Shown: positions 34,918 through 46,338, counted from the stretch's first letter. The stretch: 64,000 nt of DNA from Cryptomeria japonica (GCF_030272615.1 NC_081415.1:261144425-261208424); one strand, 5' to 3'. Made by a program: numbers and translations. The notes: generated from the letters alone by a model not told the origin.

Positions 34918-36600
34918 GATATGAAAGTGAAGAAAGATTCCATGATGATGTGATAGATATGCATGCGAGGGATGCAATGATGAATGATGAATGATATTTT
35001 GAAAATGAGATGTATGATATGATATGCAACTAATTGTAAAATGATATGCAACTAATTGTAAAATGATATGTAGCTATGTGTAAAGTGATATACAACTATG
35101 TTTTGGGTAACATCCTCATTCTGCATTTGCCATCCGATATAGCCATTTTTTTGCTTTCTTTGTAGATATCATCATTGAGCATTGATTTGTTTAGGATATG
35201 TTGAAAATTTATACAAGCATAATGGTATAATTGAACCATAATGACCTGAGAAAAATTTACATGATATTTGATTTTGCAAGATAGCACAAGCGTCAAGGTA
35301 TAATTGAACCAGGACGACCTAAGTGCGTATTGCGTAAACATACAAGAGTTAACCTTTGTCCCATACAAATCCGAAATGTCCTCAGCGATATGCCACCAGA
35401 TTTCTTCATAGGACAAATTTGCATGGTAAAAGACTTCACTTACAGATAGAAGACAAATAAAACATCACATTCCTTCCTTGCTTCTCTAGTCGTAAGACAT
35501 CCTGGAGGCACTCAGGAGATATGATAAGCAAAATTTAACAACCATAAGTAATCATGCATGCTATTGGAAATATATTCTTGTCAATTAAAACATCTTGCAA
35601 AATAGATCTTTGTTCAGTTGAAATCAGTTCAAGTTCGTGATGTTTAGCCTTCTTGCATTGTCAATTGTCATTTGTTGGTTGTTTTGATCCTTGTTGTCTT
35701 GCTACGTTTTTGGTCTGATGTTGAAAATCTTGAAGGCGAAATGCCCCAAGCGAGGTCAGGATTTTGCCCCTTGTTGTTGATACTACTTTGATATGGATAT
35801 GTACACTGATCACCAAGCCATGGTGGGATATTATTTGGATAATTGTTTCAGATAAACCAAGGACAATGACTACACTAAGTATGTCCAAGATTGATAAGCA
35901 TTTGTGAATTTCTGGTGATGTTTCAGATGGGTGGATATGATATGTACAATATGATTTGTGAAACATGTATTTCCATCAATTGATAAAGATAAGGCTAACT
36001 AGAACAAAACCTAGCAGTCATATTGATTGATGTCATTGTTATGATTTGGTCGATGATTGATAAGAATGTCTGGTTTCAAAGAGTGAGTACCCCGTATAAG
36101 ACTGATCTGTCTGGTTTCGAGTGTACCTATCCCTGTATAAGACATGTTTGATGTTGATGTTGATTTCAAGTAATGAATTGATTAACAAGACATGTGATAA
36201 GTTTGATTGCAGACTTTGAGAGTTTTCCTGTTGTTGATCTGATTTGATGGATGGTCCATGTGTTCATGCTTTGATTTTTTTTTATTTTTTATTTATTTAT
36301 TTTTTTGATTTTGTCGATTTTTAGTTTTTGGCTATTTTGATTTTTTTGAGTTTTTTGGATATTTTGATTTTTTTGAGTTTTTGGATATTTTGATTTTTTT
36401 TGAGTTTTTGGATTAGAAGAAAGATGTATTTGGTTGCCCCAATGTATATCAAGACAAGGAATGGATGAATGGATGACTGAACCATTGAGGTGGAAATAGA
36501 TTTGTTGTCCATAGTTTTGATCAAGATCAAGGATGAAAAAGGGGATATGGATAGAGATAGGGTATAGATAGCACTAGATAATGGAAGCAATGAATTAGAG

Positions 36601-36768
36601 TGAAGCAAGATTGTAGAAAGAATTGGATGATAGAAGAAATGAATAGATAGGATAAGGGATGTGGATTAGAGGATATGGATGAGGTGAAGCAAGATTGTAG
36701 AAAGAATTGGATGATAGAAGAAATGAATAGATAGGATAAGGGATGTGGATTAGAGGACATGGGAAATA
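36601..36768. repeat. 84-bp tandem duplication
   Basis: TGAAGCAAGATTGTAGAAAG starts at 36601 and again at 36685. The units are almost identical through GGATTAGAGGA(T/C)ATGG, so this is a recent duplication. Confidence 0.95.
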
Positions 36769-37713
36769 TGGTAGGAAGAATAGAGTGGATGAACTTTGCC
36801 CCCAAGCATAGAGGTTTCCATTTGCAAAAAGGTGATATGTAAGATTGTCATAGTATTTAGCACCATTTGAATAAGTGTTTCTGAACTTTTCAAAGATAGA
36901 GACCCAACCCACACTTAGAACCTTTGGAAATTTCAATTAAACATTTCTAGCATCTAGGAAGCAGACTCAAAAGGGAATAAGAATCCCAAACTGGATCAAG
37001 GTACTTAGTCTTTGATTACCCATGTGTGTGCAAGTGGGTTCATTCTGGCTCATATGATCATTGTAATCTTTATAATCCAGCATGGCTAGCTACATGAGTT
37101 ACCTTGACTTCAAAAGCATCCTGGATAGAGCCTCGCTGCCAGCGAGCGTCCATAGCCCCGACGAGGTTATCGCTGTAATCTCACAAATATTGCTCCATTG
37201 TTAGCTAGGCATCCATGGCCCCGATGGAGTTACTTGCATGTTCCCATAGCCAATCATTTTGATATTGCATTTCATTACATTTTTCTTTTCTTGATATTCA
37301 TTTTCTTGCTCATTCTTTTGATTTTTCTTTTTGCTCTTTATTTTTCTTGCATTGGCTTGTAAGTGATGAAACTTACATGGGTCTGATAATTACAGTGGCA
37401 CTGAAGCAAGATTTTATATTTTTCACTAGCCATGTCTTCAATTTAAGAGATCACAATGATTTAGAGAAATCAATTAAGTGTATGAGATATAGTAATCAAA
37501 AGATGTCATTACCAAGATATGATAAGTGGTTCTTTTCTGGATTGAGTGTGTATCCCAACCAAAAAAAAATGTTAAAGAGGAACAACCTCGGATCCTGAAG
37601 CATTTCATGAATAGATATCTAGGAAAAGGACTGAACATGAGATTCGAGCATGGGCAAGTATGTGACAAAATGACACAAATTGCAAAATCAAAAGAGCGAC
37701 ACAACAAAAATTG

Positions 37714-38482
37714 ACTCCTAATCCAGTGGGTAATCCTAACTTAGACTTGACCCTTAGCCTCTAGATAACCATGAGGTCTTCTCAGGCATTCAATGTCTCC
37801 AACCCCTTCTCTCAAACCAACCCTATGTTGACACTTGTCACCATTTCATTGGTGACAATTACAAACATGGATCCCCAACTTTCAAATTCAACCCTTGATT
37901 AAACCATTTAATCTTGACCATCCATTGCCCTATTCTTACTATAAATAGAGCTCTCATTCCTCCATTTTCAACAATCATAATCCTCCAAGTTTGTATTATC
38001 ACACTTATGCTCAAATACATTCTAGCTCATATATCATTTTATGCTCATCATTTAGCCTCTCTTTGCAATAGAATTTAATCTAAATATGCATGTTTAGAAT
38101 ACTTTCTTTATCATTTAGCTCAATCATAGACTAAATATATTATGTTAGGATAGTATTCATACTAACCTTGTCATCTTATCATCTAGTTTATTGCATTTCT
38201 AGAATCATACATGGCTTAAAATACATCTCATACTAAAATCTATCAAAGCATCCCTCGTTCTTGCATTTGCCATCCCTAAACCATTTTGCTCGGTAATCTG
38301 AGAGCAAAACATTGGTTTGAGGGATATTGTGAGATAGAGAACCATGGGACCCTCCTTGGGAAGCTGAGTAATACTACGTTACTCCATAGCTTGCACCAAG
38401 AAGTCTTGTGTGTGTGTGTGGACTAGTAATTTAATCATATTTTCACATTTTGAATTCTACCAGCCCACTTTTCCCGCATACA
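37714..38482 (+). repeat. Element B LTR copy in opposite orientation (5'-truncated)
   Basis: The + strand here matches the minus strand of 33000-32233: shared phrases CTCCTAATCCAGTGGGTAA, CACTTGTCACCATTTCATTGG, CTATAAATAGAGCTCTCAT and TTTCCCGCATACA. The AT-rich first ~700 bp of the LTR are missing here. The upstream joint carries GAGCGACACAACAAAAATTG, which resembles internal sequence near the PPT of the other half (minus strand near 33810). Confidence 0.85.
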
Positions 38483-38486
38483 TTTC

Positions 38487-38506
38487 TGGCGCCCACCGTG
38501 GGGCTC
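38487..38506 (+). other. Element B primer-binding site
   Basis: TGGCGCCCACCGTGGGGCTC begins four bases after the LTR end ATACA. This wording is common at the start of plant Ty3/gypsy internal regions and supports a gypsy-type origin for B. The exact tRNA was not determined. Confidence 0.8.
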
Positions 38507-38567
38507 AACCCCAAATATCATATCGGTTTTTGAAACTAACTTCTTTTGCAGGCAAGCGAGAAAAATG

Positions 38568-38990
38568 AATTAGCGCATTCAAATCACTGTTTAGCGCATC
38601 AAGTAAACAGCGTAGCGCATCCAATCCACTGTTTAGCACGTGGGATCTATACTCTAGCGCGTGCAGTCCTTTCTTTAGCGCATGACTTCCACTAAAATTT
38701 TCCTGTAGGTATCAACGCGAGAGAAAAATAGAGTAGCGCATCCAGTTAACAGTCTAGCGCATCCCGCTTACTGTTTAGCTCGTGGGGTCTATACTCTAGC
38801 GCGTGTAGACCTTTCTTTAGCGCATGACTTCCACTAATATTTTTCTGTAGGTTTCGAGGCGGGAGAAAAATAGAATAGCGCATCAAGAAAATAGCTTAGC
38901 TCATTGGGGGTGCATAATAGTGCATAGATGCCTTTTCTTAGCGTATAGACATCATTTCTTAGTGCATAGAGTTGGCAGAGCCAAAAATTT
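38568..38990 (+). repeat. TAGCGCAT / TAGCGCGT repeat field, block 1
   Basis: About ten exact TAGCGC(A/G)T words and five one-base variants (TAGCACGT, TAGCTCGT, TAGCGTAT) are spaced 15-35 bases apart, usually preceded by CTT or TGTT. A longer unit of about 155 bp (from TAGCGCATCCA to GACTTCCACTAA) is itself repeated about two and a third times. In one frame the words encode LAH/LAR every 8-12 codons, but the frame is closed by stops. Confidence 0.9.
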
Positions 38991-39025
38991 ATGACAGAGT
39001 CAAAATTTAGGCTTGTGGGAGGCTT

Positions 39026-39115
39026 AATATATATGGAATATAACATTTAAGTATAAGTGACATTTCCTCTTCTCTTTTCTCTTTCTTATACTTTAAGTTA
39101 TATTCCATATATATT
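39026..39115. repeat. Near-perfect inverted repeat, arms about 32 bp
   Basis: The left arm 39026-39057 (AATATATATGGAATATAACA..AGTATAAG) pairs with the right arm 39085-39115 with two or three mismatches or indels around a 27-base C/T-rich loop. It is a long hairpin in RNA or DNA. Confidence 0.9.
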
Positions 39116-41012
39116 GTCAAGATGTTTGAGAGGGGTTTTGGACCTCTAGGAGTTATAATGCAAAATCTAGTTTTTGGAAGATCTTCCAAATTTCAGACTT
39201 AGTCAAATTTTAGGGCATTTCAGGATCAGGATTGTAAAATTTGTAACCAAGATCAGAATTTAGGCTTGTGTAAGCCCACACTAACATTTGATCACTAACT
39301 GTGTGCAGGTTCTAATATTTTTTGTGCAGGGGAAGGAGCAAGTTTAGAGGCTTTAAGTTTCTTTTTTTACTTTCTTTCAACAAAAGTTGGTTAAAAAGAA
39401 CTCACTCTCCTTTTTGCAAAAGTTAAAATAAACCTCATCATTTCATTTGGATGCATAAAATGAACTTCATGCCTTCCTTTTTGGTGTTTTAAAATAAAAC
39501 TTCATCTTTTCTTTATTGCAAGGTAAAGAGAACAACAAACTTCATATTTGCTTTCTTGCAAGATTAGAGGAAAAACACTTCATTTTGGAAGCTCTAAAAA
39601 GAACAAGCAAATTTACTTTCTGCAAAGCTTAAAACGAACCTCACCTTCCTTTGGTGTTTAAAAGGATTCACTTTATTTTGCAAAATAAAAGAACCTCATC
39701 TTCATTTTGTGCAAGGCAAAGAGGGAACGTTTTCCCCTATCGACTTTAATTTTGTTGACCAAACATCACGATTTACTTTTTTGACCAGGCTTGTTTTACA
39801 AAAGTTTTGGAAATACACACTTTGCTATGAAAGGTTAAAAAGAACATCATGCTTTTTGGAGCAACATCTCCAAATAGAAGTTAGCAAATCATTGTCTTGA
39901 AGGCTAAAAAGAACAACTTGATTGCCTTGTCTCGAAAGTGGAAGGTATATGCTCTCCCAATAACTGGGTGACCAAAAAGCCAAACCACTCTTAAAGCTTT
40001 CTTTAATTCAAGCAATAAATCCTTTAGCAGGCTTGCCTTCCCGAGGGGTTGAAAAACTCTTAAAGCCATCTTTGGCCGGTGTGAGGGGAACGACCTAAGT
40101 GGGGAACGACTTTGACGCCAAGTATTCCAACCCACTATAATCAAATGTGGAAAGTGACGAAAGTCCTTTTCAACGGTTGCGCGCAGTGATTAGCCTTCCC
40201 CCAGTATCCTTGAGATACGTAAAGCCTTTGTTCTAAAGGTTGGGAAGCCTCCTGAGGGAGTTTATCACTGACGGCCGAATGGGAAGCCTGACTACGAACC
40301 CTAGCATTAGAAACTTTGAACCGAGTCAGTCGCCAAACATTGGCAATATCATAGTGCCAGGGTGGGGAAGAATCCACCCCCAAGATTACTCACCATATAT
40401 CTCCCAAGATAACTACTCAACTGTGAAGCAATTTACTTTGAGTTAATTTTTGGCAAAAGGCAAAAAAAAGGGCGCCTTCTAGGGGGTTACAAGGCTGTTT
40501 GAGCTGACGAAGTATCGAGACTAGTGGGCTATGATATTGTCAATGACCTTTGAATAAAGAGTCTATCTGATGTGTCTTTTGTTGTAAATCAAACCAGTGA
40601 TAACATCGAGGATTTGAACACATCCTCAAAAGAATATACACTCAATGTTTAGCATTAGGATGATCATTGTCTTCATGTGTGCTATGTATTCTTGTCACAA
40701 ATGTTAAAATATCTTGCAAAGTATCCAACAATCAAACTCAAAAGTCAGTTCAAACAAGGAAAAATCATAAAGTGGAGAAGATTTCCATATCCAACAAAAC
40801 ATCTTTTAAGATGGTTATCAACATTTCAACTATCTTTAGGAAAGACTTTCATCCAACAAGATTAGGAGAATACCAAACCAAGTAATCAAGATTTTATCTA
40901 TTCGACTTAGTAAGCTTGAGTATCCAAAAAGAAATCATCCATCAAAATCACAAGTGTTAAAAATTCTAAAAATTGCAGAAAAACAACCGAGTCAAAATAT
41001 ATCAGGGCAGTT

Positions 41013-41400
41013 TAGCGCATAAGAGCAACTTCTTAGTGTGTGCAGTACTTCTGTTAGCACATCCAAACCTCAAGTTAGCGCGTCTGTTCCAAACAGTAGC
41101 GTTTTATCCCAAGACAAATCAGTGTTGAAACGTTTTAGCGCATCGAAAAAACAATCTAGCGCGTGGAAGCAACAACTTAGCGCGTGCAAGCCAAACATTA
41201 GCGCATAAAATCCAACAGTTAGCACGTCACAAACCCAGAATAGCGCATAGCTTTTTCAACTGTTAAAACAACAATTTTTCGATAGTCCAAATTTTAGCAC
41301 ATGTCTGGGGGCAGCCTAGCACGTGTGGCTATTCTGTTAGCGCATAAAGAAATTTTAGTAGTGCACGTAGACTCTGTTTTAGCGCGTGATTAAAAACAGA
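41013..41400 (+). repeat. TAGCGCAT / TAGCGCGT repeat field, block 2
   Basis: About nine exact TAGCGC(A/G)T words and seven variants (TAGCACAT, TAGCACGT, TAGTGTGT) share the block 1 spacing and are separated from it by about 2 kb. The longer 155-bp unit is not visible here. Confidence 0.9.
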
Positions 41401-42100
41401 AAAACAAAGAGCAAAATTGGGAAAATTTTTGAAATTTTCAAAAACATTTTTAGAAGCCTTTTTCATCAAAAATCATCTTTCATCAAAGCAGAGTGACCAA
41501 CAAATCGTTAAAACCATTTCTCAAGTTAAATTTGCGCCAAAATGACAGTTGTCAAAATCCTAAACGAATCGCACGATAAAGGACGTCTTTCCTATCATAA
41601 TCCGGAACATCTCATCATCAGTATCAACAGAATCCTTTACCATCTTACGGATTTTTATCTCAAAATACTTGTTTAAAATTTTTAAATTGTCAAATCCAGT
41701 TTCCAGATCGGGAGGCTTTTATCCATATCATTTGACACGCTTTGTCGTGAAGGGGCATCTAAAAGCCTTCACTTTGATAGAGTAAGATTTGAAATTTTCG
41801 AAAACAGAAATCAACTAAATCTAAACAAATCAAAGGAAACCATTGATCACTCATGCATGACTAATCCCCTTATTCTGAGAAGAAAGAACCTTTATCATAG
41901 CATCACGTTGAAGAAACAACAACCTAGTTTTTCCAAATTCATCAAGAGAAATAAGTTTTTATACATCAATCGTCAACTCTTCAAATCTCATTGGGTATTC
42001 CTTCATCACGTCAAACAGTATATCCAAAACAGACAACCTAGTCCTAAGACCCTTACCAAAAGGAGTATTTCTCTACATCAACCTATCAAAAACATCAACT

Positions 42101-42691
42101 TTGATCATTCATATGACCATTCATCATCAAACCGAGAAAAAGGAAACTCAGTCAAAGGAAATGAGTCCTAGCATAAATCAAGATCACGATATCATGGCTC
42201 TCCAATCTAATCCCATTTTTGATCAAGATCCCACCTATCAAGAATCTTATGATGATCCCCTAAAATTTTGGTATTCCATCCACGATGACCCTCTTTCATC
42301 TCAAGAGCAAAGTCCCATTCAACATCCATCTCCTAAGCAAGAGCATGATATCCCTTCCATCTCCTCCACTATTCTAATTCAAAATCAAGAGAAAAGCACA
42401 AACTCAAATGATCCTACTCCAAGTCAAGATCAAGATCAAGTAATCTCTTCATCCTCCAAATCTATCTTAGGTCCTTTCATTCCAAAGTCAATCTCTTCAT
42501 CCTCCAAATCTATCTTAGGTCCTTTCAATCCAAAGTCAAACTCTTCTTCTTCTAAATCTATCTTAGGTCCTTTCATTCCACAATCAAACTCTCCATCCCT
42601 TTCATCCATCTTGGGTCCTTACCTCCCTCCATCCACCAATCCATCACCTCAAATGATCCATAAGAAAGATCAACGAGGAGCACATCTTTGA
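42101..42691 (+). CDS. Ser/Pro/Gln-rich open frame with SKSILGPF repeats, hypothetical
   Basis: An open frame of 196 codons; first ATGs at 42113 and 42161. It encodes a low-complexity, probably disordered chain rich in Ser, Pro, Gln, Asp and Asn. The block SSSSKSILGPF(I/N)P is repeated three times, followed by a diverged SSILGPYLPP. Similar words continue out of frame downstream (about 42745-42790). It lies in the 5' half of element B, where a gag would be expected, but there is no gag or zinc-knuckle signature. It may be an eroded gag-like ORF or chance coding in a repeat. I do not recognise it. Confidence 0.3.
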   Translation: MIIHMTIHHQTEKKETQSKEMSPSINQDHDIMALQSNPIFDQDPTYQESYDDPLKFWYSIHDDPLSSQEQSPIQHPSPKQEHDIPSISSTILIQNQEKSTNSNDPTPSQDQDQVISSSSKSILGPFIPKSISSSSKSILGPFNPKSNSSSSKSILGPFIPQSNSPSLSSILGPYLPPSTNPSPQMIHKKDQRGAHL

Positions 42692-42940
42692 AATTCTTTC
42701 AACCCTCTATCTAAACATCTTTCCAAAACTATTCTTCTATCATTTCCTCTATCTATTTTGGGTCCTTATGTCCCAAAATTCAATTTTCCTCTATCTCTTC
42801 ATCACTTCTCAAGTACCAACACTCATCCTAAAAACATTTATATCTATCCTCGCACAAATCTTCAAACATTCTATCTATTATCCAACACCTCTTTCCATCC
42901 CTATCATTCAATCCTTTGCATAAATCCTTCATCTGTGAAA

Positions 42941-42970
42941 TAGGAATATGGTCATTTTTATACGTCTACA
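42941..42970 (-). repeat. Outer 30 bp of the element B LTR (5' LTR tip)
   Basis: Identical over 30 bases to 33687-33716 and in the same orientation (minus: TGTAGACGTATAAAAATGAC..). It abuts copia 2 at 42971. Homology stops sharply on the other side at 42940. Confidence 0.85.
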
Positions 42971-45900
42971 CTTTGCACATTTCATTTCCAAAGTTCTTGC
43001 ATAAGGAGTCATTACCACAAAAAATAATATTATCAACAAATATGGCTGAGATCAGTATTCCATTGTCCTCATCATTCTTCATGTACATATTGTTGTTTTC
43101 ACTTGTCCTTATAAATCCAATCTTGATCAAATAAGAGTGCAGTCTTTCATACCATGCTCTAGGTGCTTGTTTCAGACCATATAAAGCTTTGTTTAATTTA
43201 CATACCTGATCTTTACTCTTGTCTTCAACAAATCCTTCAGGCTGTTCAATATAAACTTCTTCTTCTAGTATACCATTCAAAAATGCAGATTTGACATCCA
43301 TTTGATATACATTGAAATTTTTGAAAGCAACATATGCCAACAATGTTCTTACTCCCTCAAGTCTAGCCACAGGTGCAAAAGTCTCACCATAATCTATTCC
43401 TTCTTCTTGAGCATAACCTTTGCAAACTAGTCTTGCTTTGTTCCGAATGACCTCACCTTTTTCATTTAGCTTGTTTCTGAAAATCCACTTTGTACCGATT
43501 ACATTTTTGTCCTTCGGTCTTGGGACCAGTGTCCATGTGTCATTCTTCTTGATTTGATCAATCTCTTCTGTCATAGCATTTAACCAATCTTCACTGTTAA
43601 ATGTCTCTTTTACTATTCTCGGTTCAAATTCAGATATCAGACATGTGTTCTGTCTCAGTTTGTTCCTTGTCATCACTGGATCATCCTTATATCCTATAAT
43701 TTGACTTGATGCATAATGTCTTCTAACATATTTGGCTAATATAGGCTCGGTAGGCTCTGTATGATCTTCTTCATCACTCGGTAATTGGATATTATCTTCA
43801 TTTTCTTCAGCAACTTTCTCGGTAGGACTTCTCTGTTGAACATAAACAAATTCTTCATAATTTTCTGGTTCTTTGGAATTTCCTTCATCATTTCTTTCTG
43901 CAAATTCATCAATTTTCACATTAGCACTTTCTACTATTTTGTTAGATGACTTGATCAGACATTTAAATGCTTTACTTCTATAAGAATAACCAACAAATGT
44001 TCCTTCCTCACTTTTCTGATCAAACTTTCCATTTCTGTCATCTTTGTGAACATAACATCTACTTCCAAATATTTTAAAATAACTTACATTAGGTTTCTTG
44101 TCATACCAGATTTCATATGGTGTCTTCACAGTTCCTTTCTTCAGTTGTACTCGGTTCAGGGTGTAAACTACAGTGTTGATTGCTTCTCTCCAAAATGTTT
44201 GAGGTACCCTCTTTTCTATCATCAGGGTTCTAGCACAATCTACAATTAATCTGTTTCTTCTCTTAGCTATCCCATTTTGCTGAGGTGTTCTCAATGTAGA
44301 TACTTGCCTTTTTATACCATGATCATTGCAGAATAAGTTAAATTCATCAGAAGTGAACTCTCCTCCTCTATCAAATCTAAGACATTTCAGTTGTCTTCCT
44401 GTTTCATTTTCAACTCTTGCCTTGTACCATTTAAACATTTGAAAAGCTTCTGATTTTTCTTTTAAAAACATAACTGACATCATCCTTGAGTAATCATCCA
44501 CAAATAATATGAAATATTTATCACCATAATAACTTTGAACTTTCATGGGACCACAAAGATCAGTGTGTACTAGATCTAAAAGTCCTTTAGAAGTGTAGGA
44601 CTTACTTGTAAAGCTTGATCTTGTCATCTTACCCATCTGGCATCCTTGACACATAGCATTCTCAGTTTTTTCTAGGCTCGATAGACCTCTTACTCAGTGC
44701 TTCTTACTTATTTTGATAAGATTATCAAAATTTACATAACAAAACCTTTTGTGCCATAACCAGGTATCGTCTATTTTTGCATATAGACATTTGTTCCGAG
44801 TTGAGTCAAGATGAAATGTATTACCTTTTGTTTGTGTCTCGGTAGCAGCCAACTTTCCATGTTTGTCATGAACTTTCACACATCCCTTCTGGAATTCTAT
44901 TTGGTATCCTTTATTGTTTAGCTGTGCTACACTCAACAAATTGTATTTCAAACCTTCAACCCAGTATACATCATCACATTTAGCATTGTCAAGAAGTGTT
45001 ATAGATCCTTTACCTTTCATCGGACATGGTGCATCATTGCCAAATCTTACATATCCTCCATCATAGTCTTCTAATTTAACAAACTTGTGTTTATCACCTA
45101 TCATGTGATGTGAGTATCCATTGTCTATGATCCAAGAATCATTATTATTTATGTGAGATATTAGGGCTATTTCTTCATACCTTTCTTCATCTGATCCATC
45201 TTTAATAGCCACATAAACAACTTCCTCTGTATCAGTTTCATCAGATTTATCATCATTGGATTCCTCATCAGCTACTAGGCATGTCTTTTTGTCTCTCCTT
45301 CTGAAGTCTTGATGTCCTTTGTATTGGTTGTCTTTCTGCCTGTTATCTCGGTATTCTCTCTTTTCACTAGATTCTTTGTCAGGGCAGTTAGAAGCCATAT
45401 GTCCTATTTTATCACAATTGAAACATTTTAAAGGTATCTTCCCTTTATACTTACCTTTTCCTCTCGATAACCTTCTGGCTAATAATGCTTCAAACTCTTC
45501 TTGCTTTTTGATTTTCTCATACAGTTTGTGCACTTATTCCATGTTCTTACAAAATCTTTCACTTGCTCCACTGTGATTCCCTTCAAAGTACTTACTCATT
45601 CTATCATTGTAATCATCAGATTCACCAATATGAAAAGAACTGAATGTGGATTCTAATTTATTTACCAAAGACCCACTGTTATCAAAATTACTTAACTCAA
45701 ATGCATGTAGCTTAGCAATAGTAGCATCTAAAGAAACTGGCATATTTGGTACAGACCTTAGTTCATTGATTGCAAAGACTCGAATGGCATAAGCAGGTAG
45801 AAGTGTTCTAAGCAACTTACTTGTTACATCCTTTTCTTCAATAGTTCCTCCTGCACCTTTGATTTGATTGACAGTCTCTTTTAACCTTGTACTATATTGG

Positions 45901-46274
45901 GTTATGTTCTCACCTTCATTCATTCTCATGGATTCAAGTTGTCCTCTTAGACTATCTACTTTTTCTCTTTGAACATGTTCATCACTGCCATACACAAATA
46001 TGAGCTTGGTCCACATTGCTTTTGCATCATTACAGCCTTCTAGATCATTAAACTCTGAGTCGGTCAATACTGATGTTATTTCAATCATAGCTTGAATATA
46101 TTCTTGCTTTGCCTTTATCTCTTCCAAGGTCATCGGGTTGGTGCTTGGTGGTATGTAATCATTCTCCAAATAATATGTTGCATATTCTCCAATTCCTGAT
46201 AAATGCAACTTCATCCTTTTCTGCCATGTGGAGAAACTTGACTTGTTCAACTTTGGTGCATCCCTCTTATACAT
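42971..46274 (-). pseudogene. Copia 2 Gag-Pol, truncated in RT, catalytic residues lost
   Basis: One frame runs from about 46274 (MYKRDAPKLNK) to 42971, broken only by TAA at 45534-45536 and TGA at 44694-44696; another TGA lies just upstream of the start, so the true start may be slightly earlier. Order: Gag (UBN2-like), intact zinc knuckle CFNCDKIGHMASNC, protease, GAG-pre-integrase (LWHKRFCYVNF), integrase core, RT ([12 protein letters not shown]). Key residues are changed: protease IIDNG instead of the usual DSG; an integrase zinc His is apparently Tyr; the integrase Glu position reads NGIAKRRNR (Lys); the RT box reads FVDN instead of YVDD. It is dead by several independent lesions. Confidence 0.92.
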
Positions 46275-46324
46275 CTTCGGATCGTTGCCTCAAGTACCTT
46301 TAAACTTTTCTTCTGGAGTCCACA

Positions 46325-46336
46325 GCTCTGATACCA
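46325..46336 (-). other. Copia 2 primer-binding site (tRNA-iMet)
   Basis: Minus strand TGGTATCAGAGC lies two bases after the 5' LTR end ...AACTTTACA. Confidence 0.95.
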
Positions 46337-46338
46337 AT

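Larger units (their letters stand above)
33731..37684 (-). other. Element B internal region, 3' part, non-coding and repeat-rich
   Basis: No protein motif on either strand. The region is built from local tandem repeats. Phrases with GATGTGTGATGCCCCAGATT occur at 33840-33915. ACTTGAGTTGT..TACAAGCTGATATG units lie at 34060-34235. Units containing TGTATAAGACATGGATGATC and AGGAATGATATC occupy 34500-34690. An AGAATGATAGAAGATAGTTT array lies at 34690-34915, and T-rich GATTTTTTTGAGTTTTTGG at 36300-36410. CCTGTATAAGAC phrases return at 36090-36150. The strand assignment of 35.0-37.68 kb is uncertain because the inversion breakpoint is not precisely located. Confidence 0.5.
38507..42940 (+). other. 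Element B leader and internal region, 5' part
   Basis: Immediately downstream of the primer site. It holds two TAGCGCAT fields (38568-38990, 41013-41400), an inverted repeat (39026-39115), degenerate AAAAGAAC..TCATCTT repeats (39370-39900), a higher-GC block (40000-40540) and a Ser/Pro-rich open frame (42101-42691). No gag, protease or pol motif was recognised on either strand. Confidence 0.55.
32233..42970 (-). mobile_element. Element B: long LTR element without pol, rearranged
   Basis: A complete LTR (minus, 33716-32233) is preceded by a polypurine tract. A second LTR copy lies in the opposite orientation (37714-38482), followed by a primer site. The outermost 30 bases of the LTR recur at 42941-42970. 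Inverting about 37.7-42.94 kb would put the parts into the normal order LTR, primer site, leader, body, PPT, LTR. No gag, RT or integrase motif was seen in about 8.4 kb of internal sequence, so it looks like a large non-autonomous derivative. It lacks a target-site duplication, and its two ends sit in different elements (gypsy A1 LTR; copia 2). Confidence 0.7.

Noticed and set aside
34609-35051. Minus-strand frames rich in HSSKLSS/FFQTIF repeats
   Set aside because: All three frames are open because the underlying 20-26 bp tandem repeat lacks stops; no protein evidence.
38568-38720. LAH/LAR peptide-repeat protein encoded by the TAGCGC block
   Set aside because: The frame closes at TAA before the next unit, and no upstream start or extension exists.
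38568-41400. TAGCGCAT field as a CRISPR-like array
   Set aside because: Words are 8 bp with irregular spacing in a eukaryotic LTR element, with no repeat-spacer structure or cas genes.
42101-42691. Treating the SKSILGPF frame as a confirmed gag
   Set aside because: It lacks a gag fold signature or zinc knuckle; kept only as a low-confidence hypothetical frame.
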